From Sphingomicrobium arenosum (GTDB taxonomy: Bacteria; Pseudomonadota; Alphaproteobacteria; Sphingomonadales; Sphingomonadaceae), in contig NZ_JANPVN010000001.1 in NCBI RefSeq assembly GCF_026157085.1, positions 1,178,001 through 1,242,000 of the forward strand: a stretch of 64,000 bases of DNA, in the 5' to 3' direction. Both the position numbers and the translations under genes were made by a program. Shown here piece after piece: positions 45,134 to 54,077 of the stretch. Position 1 is the first letter of the stretch. The number at the start of each line of letters is the position of its first letter. The notes beneath the pieces are model-generated. The model made no database searches. It worked only from the letters and a program-made list of their open reading frames with translations, and was not told the DNA's origin.

Positions 45134-46536
45134 GCCCCCGTCAGGATCCGGTCGACGAGCTGCTTCACGCTCGGCACGAACCCGTTCGAATAGAAGGGGT
45201 CGGTCTTGAAGCGATAGGCGGCATGGCCCGCGAACATCAGGTTTTCATCGACCGGCCCGCCATGAGCGATGTCCTGCAGCGTCTTCTGAATACAGAAGCT
45301 GCGCGGATCGGCCAGCCGCCCGGTCGTGTTCTTCTCATTGTCGGCCCAGCTCGAGAAGCTGCACTGCGACAGGCAGCCCATGCAATCGGCCTGGTCCTTG
45401 CGGATCTCGGCAAACTCCTCAGGCGTCACGAACACCAGCGTGTCGGCGGGCGTCTTCATCGCCTCGGTAAAGCCCGCGCCGTGCCATTCGCGCGCGCGGT
45501 TGAGGTCGGCCTTGGTGACCCAATAGCTCTTGCGTCCCTTGATCCCGACATCGAGTTCGAACTCGTGATCGCCCTCCTTGTCCTTGGCAAAGGCGATCTG
45601 TCGTTCGCTGCGCGCTTCGAGATTGCGCAGGAAGGGATTGCGCACCGCGCTAGAATAAAAACCCGTCGGCGAGAATTTGTGGAGGAGGACGTCGCCCTCT
45701 TCCAATTCCATCAGCCGCGACTTCCACTCGGCGGGGATCGGGCTTTCCTGCGTCAATAGGGGCCGCGTGCCGAACTGGAAGGCGATCGGCCCCAGTTCGT
45801 CATTGTCGATCCAATTGTCCCACTCATCGAGACGCCACACGCCGCCCGCCATCACGATCGGCACCTCGGGCGTGCCCGCATCGCGCATCATTGCACGAAG
45901 CTCGGCAACGCGCGGATAGGGATCCTGCGGCTTCTTTGGATCTTCCGCATTCGACAGGCCATTATGCCCGCCCGCCAGCCAGGGATCTTCATAGACGACC
46001 GCGCCCAGCCCTTCGGGATGCTTCGAATAAGCGCGCTTCCACAGCGCACGGAACGCCCGGCCAGACGACACGATGGGAAGATATTTCACCCCATAATGCC
46101 GCGCGATCTCGGACAGGCGATAGGGCATGCCCGCACCGCAGGTCACGCCGTCGACCATGTCCGCGCAATTGTCGAGAAGGCCCTCGAGCACGCGCTCGGC
46201 GCCGCCCATTTCCCACAGCACGTTGACGTTGATCGCGCCTTGGCCGTTCGCCATCTCATGCGCCTTGGTGACCTGCGCGGTGGCGCCGTCGACCGCATAT
46301 TGGATCAGCTCTTCATGGCGCCCGCGGCGGGTCATTTCCTCATAGACCTGCGGGATGATGCGGCCTTCGGGGTCGTAGCTGTCGGCATTGACCGCGCTGA
46401 CCGTCCCGATGCCGCCCGCCGCCGCCCAGGCGCCCGAGCTCGCATGGTTGGTCGCGCTGACGCCCTTGCCGCCCTCGATGACCGGCCAGACCATCTTGCC
46501 GTTATATTCGATCTGCTTGAGACCCTTGAAACTCAC
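45130..46536 (-). CDS. NAD(P)H-dependent flavin oxidoreductase / nitronate monooxygenase family
   Basis: 468 residues, FMN TIM-barrel of the nitronate monooxygenase family: VMAGGVWRLDEW, FQFGTRPLLTQE and HHYGVKYLPIVSSGRAF-type segments around the flavin site. Longer than classical NMO (about 320-380). The C-terminal part holds DCMGCLSQCSFSSW and RSFCIQK, four Cys that might hold an Fe-S cluster or zinc. GTG start at 46536 with AGGAG; an upstream frame extension is rejected. Real substrate unknown; denitrification of propionate-3-nitronate or use as an enoyl reductase are both possible. Confidence 0.8.
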   Translation of the reverse strand: MSFKGLKQIEYNGKMVWPVIEGGKGVSATNHASSGAWAAAGGIGTVSAVNADSYDPEGRIIPQVYEEMTRRGRHEELIQYAVDGATAQVTKAHEMANGQGAINVNVLWEMGGAERVLEGLLDNCADMVDGVTCGAGMPYRLSEIARHYGVKYLPIVSSGRAFRALWKRAYSKHPEGLGAVVYEDPWLAGGHNGLSNAEDPKKPQDPYPRVAELRAMMRDAGTPEVPIVMAGGVWRLDEWDNWIDNDELGPIAFQFGTRPLLTQESPIPAEWKSRLMELEEGDVLLHKFSPTGFYSSAVRNPFLRNLEARSERQIAFAKDKEGDHEFELDVGIKGRKSYWVTKADLNRAREWHGAGFTEAMKTPADTLVFVTPEEFAEIRKDQADCMGCLSQCSFSSWADNEKNTTGRLADPRSFCIQKTLQDIAHGGPVDENLMFAGHAAYRFKTDPFYSNGFVPSVKQLVDRILTGA

Positions 46537-46636
46537 AAACACTCTCCTGTGGGATTTGAGCGCTGCTATAGGGGCGCTGGCGGCTCGCCACAATCCCGCC
46601 CTTATTCGGTTCGCCGCAGCGTCGCCGTAACGTTAC

Positions 46637-47491
46637 CTAGCCGCAGATGGCGTAATCCAGCCCGATATCGACCGCCGGCGCGCCCATGGTGATCTTGCTC
46701 GTCGAGATATAATCCACGCCCGTTTCGGCCACCGCCCTGATGGTCTCGAGGCTAATCCCACCCGAGGCTTCCAAGGGCACCCGCCCCGCCACCAGCGCGA
46801 CGGCCTCGCGCAGCACGTCAGGCGGCATGTTATCGAGCAGCAGCCTGTCGGCGCCCGCCCCCAGAGCGGGTTCGATCTGGTCGATCCGATCGACCTCGAC
46901 CTGCACTTGCAATCCGTGACTGCCCGCCTTTGCCCGGGCCACGGTGAGCGCAATATCGCCGCCGTTCACCGCGATATGATTGTCCTTGATGAGGAGGCCA
47001 TCATCCATCCGCATCCGATGGTTGGCTGCGCCGCCCATCCGGCTGGCATATTTGCTCAAGGCGCGCAGCCCCGGAATGGTCTTGCGCGTGTCGAGTACGG
47101 TTGCCCCCGTTCCCTCGACGACCTGCGCAAAGGCGCGGGCTTGCGTCGCGATCCCGCACAGCACCTGCAGCGTGTTCAAAGCCGAGCGCTCCGCGCTGAG
47201 CATCGCCCGCGCCTTGCCCGTGAGGCGCATCAGGTCGGTGCCAGCGGGCACAACGTCGCCATCCTCGACCAGCGCCTCGATCTCCACCCCATGGTCGAGC
47301 CGCCGGAAAAAGGCCTCGGCCACCGTCATCCCGGCCACGGCGATCTCCTCGCGCGCGTCCATTACGGCGGAAAAACGCGCGCCCTCGGCGATCGTATTTG
47401 CGCTGGTGACGTCCCCGCCCGTGCCGAGATCCTCGGCAAGCACGGCCGTCACATAGGCATCGAGGTCGAAATCACTGGGAAGCTGGCTCAT
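46637..47491 (-). CDS. nadC: Nicotinate-nucleotide pyrophosphorylase (carboxylating)
   Basis: Makes nicotinate mononucleotide from quinolinate and PRPP in NAD synthesis. 284 residues. N-terminal open-faced domain (AEDLGTGGDVTS), then the barrel with LDTRKTIPGLRALSKYASRMGGAANHRMRMDDGLLIKDNHI, where Arg, Lys and His bind quinolinate and phosphates; C-terminal LEASGGISLETIRAVAETGVDYIS. ATG at 47491. nadA and nadB are not in the window. Confidence 0.96.
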   Translation of the reverse strand: MSQLPSDFDLDAYVTAVLAEDLGTGGDVTSANTIAEGARFSAVMDAREEIAVAGMTVAEAFFRRLDHGVEIEALVEDGDVVPAGTDLMRLTGKARAMLSAERSALNTLQVLCGIATQARAFAQVVEGTGATVLDTRKTIPGLRALSKYASRMGGAANHRMRMDDGLLIKDNHIAVNGGDIALTVARAKAGSHGLQVQVEVDRIDQIEPALGAGADRLLLDNMPPDVLREAVALVAGRVPLEASGGISLETIRAVAETGVDYISTSKITMGAPAVDIGLDYAICG

Positions 47492-47522
47492 GTCATTGCC
47501 CTGCACGGCTTTGCCACCCGCC

Positions 47523-48407
47523 TCAAGTCCTGCCTTCGGCGGCGCGCGCCACTTCTGCCACCAGCCCCATCGCATTGGCGCTGGTCGGCTGCCAATGCGC
47601 CTCGTCATGCGGCCTCGTGTAATGATGCTGGCGCCGCTCGACATAATTGTCGCCGTCCCAGCCGATCACCTTGATGACGCAATTGTGCCGGTCGGCATGG
47701 ATATAGTTGAAGCTCGCGGGCTCGATCTTGATCCGCGTCGAAAAGGCCGTCCCCGCCTGGATCACCAGCGCCGAGCCATCGCCCTTGGGCAGGTCCACCG
47801 TGCGATGCACGCTACTCGTGTGATTATGCCCCGACAGGATGAGGTCGATGCCGCAATCGTCGGTCGCGCTCACCGCCGCGACCTGGTTCTGGATGGGATC
47901 GGACAAATTCTCCCCGCGCGGCAGCTTCCACATCGGGTGATGCAGCGTCAGGATACGCAAATCATCGTCCTGCGCCTCGGCGAACTTGTCGCGCATCAGC
48001 TGAATCTGCTCGTCCGAGATCTTGCCATTCTTGACCACCAGCCCGCGCATCGAATTCAATCCGAGGATCGCGAAGCCCTCCTCGTTGAGCCACGGATTCA
48101 ATTCCTCGCCCCACTCGCCCATATGCTTCACATAGGCCGCATTGGGGCTCATGAACCGCTTCACCAGATTGAAGCTCGGCGTGTCGTGATTGCCGGGCAC
48201 CACCATGATGCGATGCCCGCGCTCCTCGATCTTGTTGAGCCACACGCGCGCCAGCTCGAACTCCTCCTCCTTGGCCCATTGGGTAAGGTCGCCCGCGATG
48301 ACGACGAGGTCGCTTTCATTCTCCTCGAGGAACAGCTCGGTCGCGGCGACCAGATGCTCTTCGTGGATGCCGAAATGGACGTCGGAAAAATGGATGATTT
48401 TATGCAT
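47523..48407 (-). CDS. Calcineurin-like metallophosphoesterase
   Basis: 294 residues with the full binuclear metal set in order: HFSDVHFG, GDLTQW, GNHD, HHPMW and GHNHTS. Close to the cAMP phosphodiesterase/Icc group, though MMPE specificity cannot be read. The true start is the ATG at 48407; upstream in-frame sequence is antisense to the phosphotransferase gene. 31 bp before nadC on the same strand. Confidence 0.9.
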   Translation of the reverse strand: MHKIIHFSDVHFGIHEEHLVAATELFLEENESDLVVIAGDLTQWAKEEEFELARVWLNKIEERGHRIMVVPGNHDTPSFNLVKRFMSPNAAYVKHMGEWGEELNPWLNEEGFAILGLNSMRGLVVKNGKISDEQIQLMRDKFAEAQDDDLRILTLHHPMWKLPRGENLSDPIQNQVAAVSATDDCGIDLILSGHNHTSSVHRTVDLPKGDGSALVIQAGTAFSTRIKIEPASFNYIHADRHNCVIKVIGWDGDNYVERRQHHYTRPHDEAHWQPTSANAMGLVAEVARAAEGRT

Positions 48408-48456
48408 GCCGTCCGAACGCTTGGGGTCGCGGCGAAGTTCAGCTAGCGTCCCCGCC

Positions 48457-49530
48457 ATGGACCGCACCGACGCCAACACGGGCACCCGCCCCGTCTCCGA
48501 CCGCCTCGCCTTCGACGAAAAAGCGCTCGCCGACTGGATGGAGGCCCATGTCGAGGGCTTCACCGGCCCCCTCAGCGTCGAACTATTCAAGGGTGGCCAG
48601 TCCAACCCCACTTACAAACTCTCCACCCCTCACGCCGCCTATGTGCTGCGCCGCAAGCCCCCCGGCCGCCTCCTCCCCGGCGCCCATGCGGTCGAACGCG
48701 AATATCGCGTCATGACGGCCCTGGGGCAGGCCGGTTTCCCGGCACCCCGCACGCACGGCCTCGAGGAGGATGAAAGCGTCATCGGCACCCCCTTCTTCGT
48801 CATGGACATGGTGCCCGGCCGCATCGTCTGGGAAGCGCACTTCCCCGACACCCCTGCGGCCGACCGCGCTGCCCACTTCGACGCCATGAACGCTTGCCTC
48901 GCCCAGCTCCACAGCTTCGACCCCGCCGCCATCGGGCTCGGCGACTATGGCAAGGGCGAGAATTTCGTCGCCCGCCAGGTCGCGCGCTGGTCCGACCAAT
49001 ATCGGAACGACATCGAGGCGGGGCGGCTCGACGCGATGGACCGGCTCGTCGACTGGCTCGCCGCCAACGCTCCCGACCGCTCGGCCGAACCCATCCGCGT
49101 CATTCACGGCGACTTTCGCTGCGACAATATGATCTTCGACGCGGACCAGCCCAAGGTCCGCGCCGTCCTCGACTGGGAGCTGTCGACATTGGGCGATCCC
49201 GGCGCCGACTTCGCCTACCATCTCCTCATGTACCGCATGCCCTCGGCGGGCAGCTTCACCGGCCTCCTGGGCCGCGACCTCGCCGACCTCGGCATCCCAA
49301 CCGAAGAGGATTATGTCGCCACTTATTGCGAACGCACCGGGCGCGACGGCGTCGCCGATCTCGACTATCTCATCGTCTACAACATGTTCCGCCTCGCCGC
49401 GATCGTCCACGGCATCAAGGGCCGCGTCGCGCGCGGCAATGCCTCCAGCGCCCATGCGGTTGAAACCGCCAAGGCCCTCGAACCGCTCGCCGAGCTAGCC
49501 TGGGCCAATGCGAAAGCCGCCCGCCTCTGA
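48457..49530 (+). CDS. Phosphotransferase family protein (APH/ACAD10-type)
   Basis: 357 residues, kinase-like fold: N-lobe (FKGGQSNPTYKLST...YVLRRKPPGRLLPGAH, with the ATP-binding Lys), the Brenner motif HGDFRCDNMIFD and the DWELSTLGDPGADFAY metal motif. This matches the phosphotransferases found next to acyl-CoA dehydrogenases (N-part of ACAD10/11), which act on hydroxyacyl-CoAs. Isovaleryl-CoA dehydrogenase is 10 kb away, not adjacent. A REP-like palindrome abuts the stop codon. Confidence 0.85.
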   Translation: MDRTDANTGTRPVSDRLAFDEKALADWMEAHVEGFTGPLSVELFKGGQSNPTYKLSTPHAAYVLRRKPPGRLLPGAHAVEREYRVMTALGQAGFPAPRTHGLEEDESVIGTPFFVMDMVPGRIVWEAHFPDTPAADRAAHFDAMNACLAQLHSFDPAAIGLGDYGKGENFVARQVARWSDQYRNDIEAGRLDAMDRLVDWLAANAPDRSAEPIRVIHGDFRCDNMIFDADQPKVRAVLDWELSTLGDPGADFAYHLLMYRMPSAGSFTGLLGRDLADLGIPTEEDYVATYCERTGRDGVADLDYLIVYNMFRLAAIVHGIKGRVARGNASSAHAVETAKALEPLAELAWANAKAARL

Positions 49531-49531
49531 C

Positions 49532-49559
49532 CGTCATCCCAGCGAAGGCTGAGACGACG
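49532..49559. repeat. REP-like palindrome (single copy)
   Basis: CGTCATCCCAGCGAAGGCTGAGACGACG: an imperfect hairpin around AGC-GAAG-GCT, 2 bases after a stop codon, of the same type as the pair at 53971-54058. Confidence 0.6.
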
Positions 49560-49582
49560 TTGAAGCTATACGACCCCCGACG

Positions 49583-49612
49583 AAAAAGGCCCGGACGTTT
49601 CCGCCCGGGCCT
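49583..49612 (-). terminator. Terminator of the M3 peptidase gene
   Basis: On the minus strand AGGCCCGG/CCGGGCCT stem followed by TTTTTC, 23 bases after the stop. Confidence 0.85.
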
Positions 49613-49634
49613 CCTTCATTCAGCAACCTGTCGC

Positions 49635-51809
49635 TTACTCCCCGTCAACCGGGAAGCCGCGCCGCCGCAGCAGCGCATCGACATCGGGATCGCGCCCGCG
49701 GAACGCCCGATAGGCCTCGATACGGTCGGTCGCATTGCCGGTCGCGAGGATGATCTTCTCGAACCGCTCGGCCACCGCCGGATCATAGGGATTGCCCGTC
49801 TCGGCAAAGGCCTCCCACGTATCGGCGTCCATCGTTTCCGACCACAGATAGCTGTAATAGCCCGCCGAATAGGCGTCCGAGCTGAACAGGTGGTTGAACT
49901 GCGGCAGGCGGTGACGCATCACCGTTTCTTCCGGCATGTTCAGCGCGGCCAGCGTCTGCTTCTCGAAGCTGTCGACATCGACGATCCCGTCCGGATCCAT
50001 GTGCAGCTTCATGTCCACGAGCGCGCTCGAAAGATACTGCACCGTCGCATAGCCCTCGTTGAAGGTCGACGAGGCCGCGATCTTGTCGCGCAAGCTCTGC
50101 GGCATGACTTCATTGGTCTCGTAATGACGCGCGAAGCGTTCGAGCACCGGCTCGCTCAGCAGCCAATTCTCGTTCACCTGGCTCGGATATTCGACGAAGT
50201 CGCGCTGGTTGCCGGCAAGGCTCGGATAATCGACATCAACCAGCATGTAATGGATGGCGTGGCCGAACTCGTGCCACAGCGTCTGCGCGTCATCGAGGCT
50301 GATCAGCACCGGCTCGCCCGGCTGCGGCTTGTTGAAGTTGTTATTGTTGGTGAACAGGCCGAGCTCGTCGCCGCTCAGCTTGGTGCCGAGCCTGAGCGTG
50401 TTCATCCACGCCCCCGAACGCTTGCCGTCGCGGGCATAGGTGTCGAAATAGAACAGCCCGATATCCTCGCCCGTGCGCGTGTTCGTCACCTCGAAGGTGC
50501 GGATGTCGGGATGATAGACGGGCACCGCGCCCGTATTCTCGACCATCTTGATGCCGTAGAGCTGCTCGGCCGACCAAATCATGCCGTCGACCATGTTGTT
50601 CAATTCGAAATAGGGCTTCAGCTCCTCGGCGCTGAGGTCGTACTTCGCCTTGCGGACCTTCTCCTGGTAATAGAGATAATCCCACGGCTCGATCTCGCTC
50701 ACGCCATCGGCGCTCGCGAATTCCATCATGTCGGCGACTTCCTCGTCGACCCGCGCGATCGCGGCGGGCCAGACCTTCATCATCAGGTCCATCGCGCGCT
50801 GCGGCGTGCCCGCCATCGTGTCCTGCATGCGCCAATGCGCATGGCTCTCGTAGCCGAGCAAATCGGCGCGCTCGGCGCGGGTCTTCACGATCTGCGCGAT
50901 GATCGCATTGGTGTCATTGTCATCGCCATTGTCGCCGCGATTGACGAAGCGATCCCAGATCTTCTCGCGAAGATCGCGGTCCTCGGCGAAGCTCAGCACC
51001 GGATCGACCATCGAGCGGGTGTTCTTGACGGCATAGCCCTGCATGCCCTGCGCCTCGGCCGCGGCCTTGGCGGCGCTGACGATATCGCCCGGCACGCCCG
51101 CCATCTCGGCCTCGCTGACCTGCGTATAGACATTCTCGTCGGCCAGCACATTGGCGCTGAACGCACTGAACAGTTCGGCAAGCTTGGCATTATAGGCCGA
51201 CAGCTGCGCCTTGCCCGCCGCATCGAGCAGCGCGCCGTTGCGCACATAGCTGTCGTAGCGACGCTCGAGCGCGCGCATCTGCTGGCTGGTAAGCCCCAGC
51301 GTTTCGCGCGCGTCGTAGAGCGTCTTTACGCGCTGGAACAGCGCCTCGTTCAGCGTGATCTTGTCATAGGCTTCCGAGATCAGCGGGCTCCACTTGGCGT
51401 CGAGGTCGCGCACTTCGGGCGTCGACAGGTTCGAGGTGTAGACCCCGAACACCGAATAGACCCGGTCGAACTGCTCGCCCGACAATTCCAGCGCGTCGAT
51501 CGTGTTGGCAAAGGTCGGCGCGGCGGGATTGTCGGCGATGGCATCGACCTCGGCGAGATAGGCGTCGAGCGACACGGCGAGCGCCTCGTCGAACTGGCCG
51601 ACCTCATAGTCCTGCCACTGCGGCACGCCGTCATAGGGACCTTCCCATTCGGCGAGCAGCGGGTTGAAAGCGACCGCCTCGGCGGCGGCGGTATCGGCGG
51701 CGGCAGTGGCCATCGCGACCGCAGTGGCGATCGCATCGTCCTGCCCGAGCGTCCCGCAGGCGCTCAGGCTCAGGCTCGCGACACCCGCGAGCAACAAAGT
51801 CTTGGTCAT
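49635..51809 (-). CDS. dcp: M3 family peptidyl-dipeptidase (Dcp-like), lipoprotein
   Basis: Zinc peptidase that removes dipeptides or cuts oligopeptides. 724 residues. Lipobox LSLSAC (Cys18) predicts membrane attachment in the periplasm, unlike cytosolic OpdA. Zinc motif HEFGH at 513-517 with the third ligand Glu near 540 (FVEYPSQ), and the YFDTYARDGKRSGAW and SAGYYSYLWSE segments of the Dcp group. ATG at 51809; a 13-residue longer start is not supported. Confidence 0.92.
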   Translation of the reverse strand: MTKTLLLAGVASLSLSACGTLGQDDAIATAVAMATAAADTAAAEAVAFNPLLAEWEGPYDGVPQWQDYEVGQFDEALAVSLDAYLAEVDAIADNPAAPTFANTIDALELSGEQFDRVYSVFGVYTSNLSTPEVRDLDAKWSPLISEAYDKITLNEALFQRVKTLYDARETLGLTSQQMRALERRYDSYVRNGALLDAAGKAQLSAYNAKLAELFSAFSANVLADENVYTQVSEAEMAGVPGDIVSAAKAAAEAQGMQGYAVKNTRSMVDPVLSFAEDRDLREKIWDRFVNRGDNGDDNDTNAIIAQIVKTRAERADLLGYESHAHWRMQDTMAGTPQRAMDLMMKVWPAAIARVDEEVADMMEFASADGVSEIEPWDYLYYQEKVRKAKYDLSAEELKPYFELNNMVDGMIWSAEQLYGIKMVENTGAVPVYHPDIRTFEVTNTRTGEDIGLFYFDTYARDGKRSGAWMNTLRLGTKLSGDELGLFTNNNNFNKPQPGEPVLISLDDAQTLWHEFGHAIHYMLVDVDYPSLAGNQRDFVEYPSQVNENWLLSEPVLERFARHYETNEVMPQSLRDKIAASSTFNEGYATVQYLSSALVDMKLHMDPDGIVDVDSFEKQTLAALNMPEETVMRHRLPQFNHLFSSDAYSAGYYSYLWSETMDADTWEAFAETGNPYDPAVAERFEKIILATGNATDRIEAYRAFRGRDPDVDALLRRRGFPVDGE

Positions 51810-51918
51810 GGTTTTTCCTTGGGTGAGGATGGTCGTTCGAAATTGCATCGGCGCCTACATGGCAAAGCCCGGCTGAACAGACAAGGAACGTGGCCCAAAG
51901 GCCGCGTCGCCTGTGCTC

Positions 51919-52428
51919 TCAACGCATCAGATAGGCCATCACGCGCACGTCGATGGCACAGCCCTCGGCGCGCTTGTCGGCCACGAAAGCCGCGATCTCC
52001 GACCGACGCACCGCATGGACGATGATGTCCTCGCTGTCGGTCCCGCCCCCCTCGCCGACCTTGACGCAGTCGTGCGCGCGCACGGCGGTGAAGCTTTCCG
52101 ACACCATGCCGGGCGAGGAGAAGAATTCGCCCACCACCTCGATGCGCCCGGGCCGCCAGCCCGTCTCCTCTTCGAGCTCGCGCATGGCGGCATCCTCGAC
52201 CGTATCCTGCTCGCCGCCATCATCGTCGCCGATGAGGCCCGCGGGCAGTTCGAGGCAGTTCGAGCCGATGGGAATGCGATATTGCTCGACCAGCAGCAGC
52301 CGATCCTCCTCGACCACCGCCTCGATTACTACCGCGCGAATGCCCCGGGCGCGCTTCACATATTCCCAGCGCCCATCCTTCACCGCGACGATGAAATCGC
52401 CCTGATATTTGACCTCGGGCCCGCTCAT
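51919..52428 (-). CDS. Nudix hydrolase (ADP-ribose pyrophosphatase-like)
   Basis: 169 residues. N-terminal strands (WEYVKRARGIRAVVIEAVVEEDRLLLVEQYRIPIGSNCLELPAG) end in the ELPAG typical of ADP-ribose pyrophosphatases, and the Nudix box follows with AAMRELEEETGWRPG. EFFSSPGMVSESF is a further family mark. A GTG at 52443 overlapping the previous stop is an alternative start. Last gene of the LemA/TPM operon; function in that context unclear. Confidence 0.88.
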   Translation of the reverse strand: MSGPEVKYQGDFIVAVKDGRWEYVKRARGIRAVVIEAVVEEDRLLLVEQYRIPIGSNCLELPAGLIGDDDGGEQDTVEDAAMRELEEETGWRPGRIEVVGEFFSSPGMVSESFTAVRAHDCVKVGEGGGTDSEDIIVHAVRRSEIAAFVADKRAEGCAIDVRVMAYLMR

Positions 52429-52439
52429 CTCGTCGTTGC

Positions 52440-53111
52440 TCACAGCTCGATCAGCTTGTCGGGAATTTCGTTGGGATTGTCGACCGACTTGGGGAAATGC
52501 TTGGCCAGCACCTCGCCGATCTCGCCAATCGCGGCACAGATGCCGTCGGCCACCCTGCCCTCCTTCACCGGCCCCAGCAGCGCGATCATCGCCTCGCCCC
52601 AGGCGTCGGGCGCGACCGCCTTTGTAATCGCCTCGTCGTGGATGATCTCGGCGCGATGTTCGCCCATCGACAGGTAGATGAGGATGCCCGTGCGCCTCAC
52701 CGTGCGCTTGTCCGCCCCCGCCTTGTAGATGTCGATCGCGCGCCGCCGTACCCGCCGCGTCTTGGTCGCGGGCGGCACGAGCAACAGCCGCAGCGGCATC
52801 CAGTTGAGGATCAGCCAGACCCCAAGAAACTTGGCCAGCGCCAGCATCAGCACGGTCAGCAAGAGCTTGTCCTGCTCGACCTCGCCCCACCCGCCGAAGA
52901 GGAAGTGATACACATCCTCCAGCAGCCCCGGCACGAAGGCCCACAGACCCATCTGGACGAACATCGCAAGCGCGGCCCATTGCCACGCCGCGTCATGATA
53001 TTTGTCGGACAGGTCGGTCGCCACCGCGACGATCTCGCCGTCGGTCGCCTTCTCCGCCTGCGCAATCGCCGCCGAGACGCGCGCATGATCTTCTGCCGTC
53101 AGCTTGTGCAT
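52440..53111 (-). CDS. TPM-domain membrane protein
   Basis: 223 residues. N-terminal half of a TPM domain (AAIAQAEKATDGEIVAVATDLSDKYHDAAWQWAALAMF), two membrane helices (about 46-62 and 80-105), then the second half of the domain (RRTGILIYLSMGEHRAEIIHDEAITKAVAPDAWGEAMIAL). This is the shorter of two neighbouring TPM proteins. An ATG 6 bases upstream is equally possible. Overlaps the stop of the larger TPM gene. Confidence 0.85.
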   Translation of the reverse strand: MHKLTAEDHARVSAAIAQAEKATDGEIVAVATDLSDKYHDAAWQWAALAMFVQMGLWAFVPGLLEDVYHFLFGGWGEVEQDKLLLTVLMLALAKFLGVWLILNWMPLRLLLVPPATKTRRVRRRAIDIYKAGADKRTVRRTGILIYLSMGEHRAEIIHDEAITKAVAPDAWGEAMIALLGPVKEGRVADGICAAIGEIGEVLAKHFPKSVDNPNEIPDKLIEL

Positions 53112-53968
53112 CACCATCCCCCCGAGGCGCCGCCGCCCCCGAAACCGCCGCCGCCCAGACCGCCGCCAAAGCCGCCGCCGCCGCCGCCAAACCCGCCGCC
53201 GCCGCCGAAGCCACCGCCGCCGAATCCGCCGCCACCGCGCCCGGCGCTGAGCAGCGCATCGATGCCCCACAGGATTACCGCGGCATCGCCCGCATCCATG
53301 CCGCCGCGCCTGCGCCGCCGACCCTTGCCACCCTTGCCGCGATAGCGCCGACCCCCGCGCTGCCGTCCGGCGCTCAGGAAAATGAAGATGAAAATCATGA
53401 ACATGACGAGCACGCCGAAGCCCTCGCCACCGCCCTCGCGCCGCGCCTGCTCGGCCGCCGCGACTTCCTCGGCCCGCGCCGCCGCTTCCTCGGGCGTCAA
53501 TTCGAAGCTGGCGATGATCTCGCTCGTCCCGGCATCGATCCCGGCGGCGAAATTGCCCGCCTTGAACTCGGGTTCGATCACGTTGCGGATGATCCGCCCC
53601 GCCAGCACGTCGGGCAGGTAGACCCGCGCGCCATAGCCCGTCTCGATCCGGATGCGCCGCTCGGCCCGCGCGATGATCAGCAGCGTGCCGTCATCCTCCT
53701 CGGCATCGCCCACGCCCCAGTCGCGGCCCAGCCGATAACCGAAATCCTGGATTTCATAGCCCTGCAGGTCCTGGAACGTCGCGACATAGAGCGGCCGCCC
53801 CGTCTCGGCAAAGCGCGCCTGCAACTTCTGGTTGAGCGCCAATTCCTCCTGCGGCGACAGGAACTCGCCCTCATCGAGGATCCAGCTATTCTCCGGCGGC
53901 GCCGGAAAATCCTGCGCCATCGCCGGCGCGGAAAGCAGCATCGCCGCAAGAAAGAGAAGCATACCCAT
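53111..53968 (-). CDS. TPM-domain (YgcG-like) protein with Gly-rich tail
   Basis: 285 residues: signal peptide (MGMLLFLAAMLLSAPAMAQ), periplasmic TPM domain (about 30-150: WILDEGEFLSPQEELALNQKL...LPDVLAGRIIRNVIEPEFKAGNFAAGI), a membrane helix (FGVLVMFMIFIFIFLSA), a basic loop (RQRGGRRYRGKGGKGRRRRRGG), a second hydrophobic patch and a 60-residue GGGGFGGGG tail. TPM proteins assist photosystem or membrane-protein repair in plastids; the bacterial role is open. Pairs with LemA upstream. Confidence 0.88.
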   Translation of the reverse strand: MGMLLFLAAMLLSAPAMAQDFPAPPENSWILDEGEFLSPQEELALNQKLQARFAETGRPLYVATFQDLQGYEIQDFGYRLGRDWGVGDAEEDDGTLLIIARAERRIRIETGYGARVYLPDVLAGRIIRNVIEPEFKAGNFAAGIDAGTSEIIASFELTPEEAAARAEEVAAAEQARREGGGEGFGVLVMFMIFIFIFLSAGRQRGGRRYRGKGGKGRRRRRGGMDAGDAAVILWGIDALLSAGRGGGGFGGGGFGGGGGFGGGGGGFGGGLGGGGFGGGGASGGW

Positions 53969-53970
53969 CA

Positions 53971-54058
53971 CGTCGCCCCAGCGAAGGCTGGGGCCCATGT
54001 CGTCGGCGTACTGCAAGCGGGCCGACATGGATCCCAGCCTTCGCTGGGATGACGACAG
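53971..54058. repeat. Inverted pair of REP-like palindromes
   Basis: Two copies around CCCAGC-GAAG-GCTGGG facing each other: 53971-54002 (CGTCGCCCCAGCGAAGGCTG...) and 54021-54058 (reverse orientation, ...CAGCCTTCGCTGGGATGACG). They fill the LemA-TPM gap and can form two hairpins or one long one. Confidence 0.7.
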
Positions 54059-54077
54059 GACTAGGGCAGAACCCATC

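Noticed and set aside
49560..52025. 821-codon open frame on the plus strand opposite the M3 peptidase
   Set aside because: An artefact of high GC; the minus strand gives a complete zinc peptidase with HEFGH and a lipobox.
53117..53245. CCGCCGCCG-rich tract looked like a microsatellite or repeat element
   Set aside because: It is the reverse strand of the Gly-rich tail of the TPM protein and stays in frame.
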